From: Olavius sp. associated proteobacterium Delta 1
Lineage (GTDB): Bacteria > Desulfobacterota > Desulfobacteria > Desulfobacterales > JAFDCJ01
NCBI GenBank assembly: GCA_902749685.1
Contig: CACVKW010001176.1
Span: forward strand, 1-39,693
DNA length: 39,693 nt
Direction of reading: 5' to 3'
Shown: positions 39,692 through 39,693 of the stretch, piece after piece
Layout of the letters: each line of letters starts with the position of its first letter
Numbering within the stretch: the stretch's first letter is position 1
Made by a program: the position numbers and the translations under genes
The notes under the pieces: generated by a model
What the model was told of the DNA's origin: nothing
The model's database searches: none
What the model saw: the letters and a program-made list of their open reading frames with translations, nothing else

Positions 39692-39693
39692 GC

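Overview
The window looks like a chromosomal segment of a Gram-negative, probably anaerobic bacterium, most likely a Desulfobacterota (Desulfobacterales-type) genome. This is inference. It rests on moderate GC, lipoproteins with a Gram-negative lipobox, a probable selenoprotein, and gene families common in that group, together with intergenic DNA rich in short-period repeats. Nearly every gene is on the minus strand; only ilvB-ilvN is on the plus strand. No rRNA, tRNA or CRISPR array was seen.

Layout. 1-430: decayed IS91-type transposase. 431-7713: mixed metabolism and repair genes (GalT-like transferase, ferredoxin reductase-like protein, PduO-type cobalamin adenosyltransferase, threonine deaminase, lipoprotein, SMUG1-type uracil-DNA glycosylase, membrane protein, ArsN2-like acetyltransferase, FAM173-like methyltransferase). 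8161-11109: HpcH/HpaI aldolase, an unknown small protein and gamma-glutamyltransferase. 11663-17594: a queuosine-salvage glycosidase (QNG1/DUF2419) overlapping RidA and DUF1989 genes, then a ureohydrolase fused out of frame to a broken lipoprotein gene, a cupin, an MFS carrier and an unknown Cys-motif protein. 17974-21291: HAD-IIA protein, a cysteine synthase pseudogene and a second MFS carrier. 21604-27937: SRPBCC protein, YdjM-like membrane hydrolase, leuD, leuC and the divergent ilvB-ilvN, which is a branched-chain amino acid locus. 28062-33117: poly-gamma-glutamate hydrolase-like protein, M23 peptidase, aldo/keto reductase, YigZ, Coa1-like and membrane proteins. 33118-35690: an AhpD-like gene with an in-frame TGA in its CxxC motif (putative selenocysteine), a tautomerase, gene fragments, a GNAT gene split by a small insertion element, and a rhodanese. 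35858-39693: flavodoxin, then an integron-cassette-like stretch with attC sites, small AT-rich genes and a degenerate group II intron.

The most striking feature lies between the genes. Almost every spacer contains a run of degenerate words in strict 7-base phase. The words differ from spacer to spacer, and several runs are paired with an inverted copy across a short gap. One such pair lies inside a 234-bp element with terminal inverted repeats and a 5-bp target duplication that has split an acetyltransferase gene; removing the element restores the reading frame. At least three other repeat families are present: a ~92-bp element with AATTAATCCGCC ends in three copies, a 169-bp palindrome between leuC and ilvB, and a CCGCCTCCGG-centred hairpin in two copies. 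The window therefore mixes ordinary core metabolism with active or recently active small mobile DNA and gene decay.
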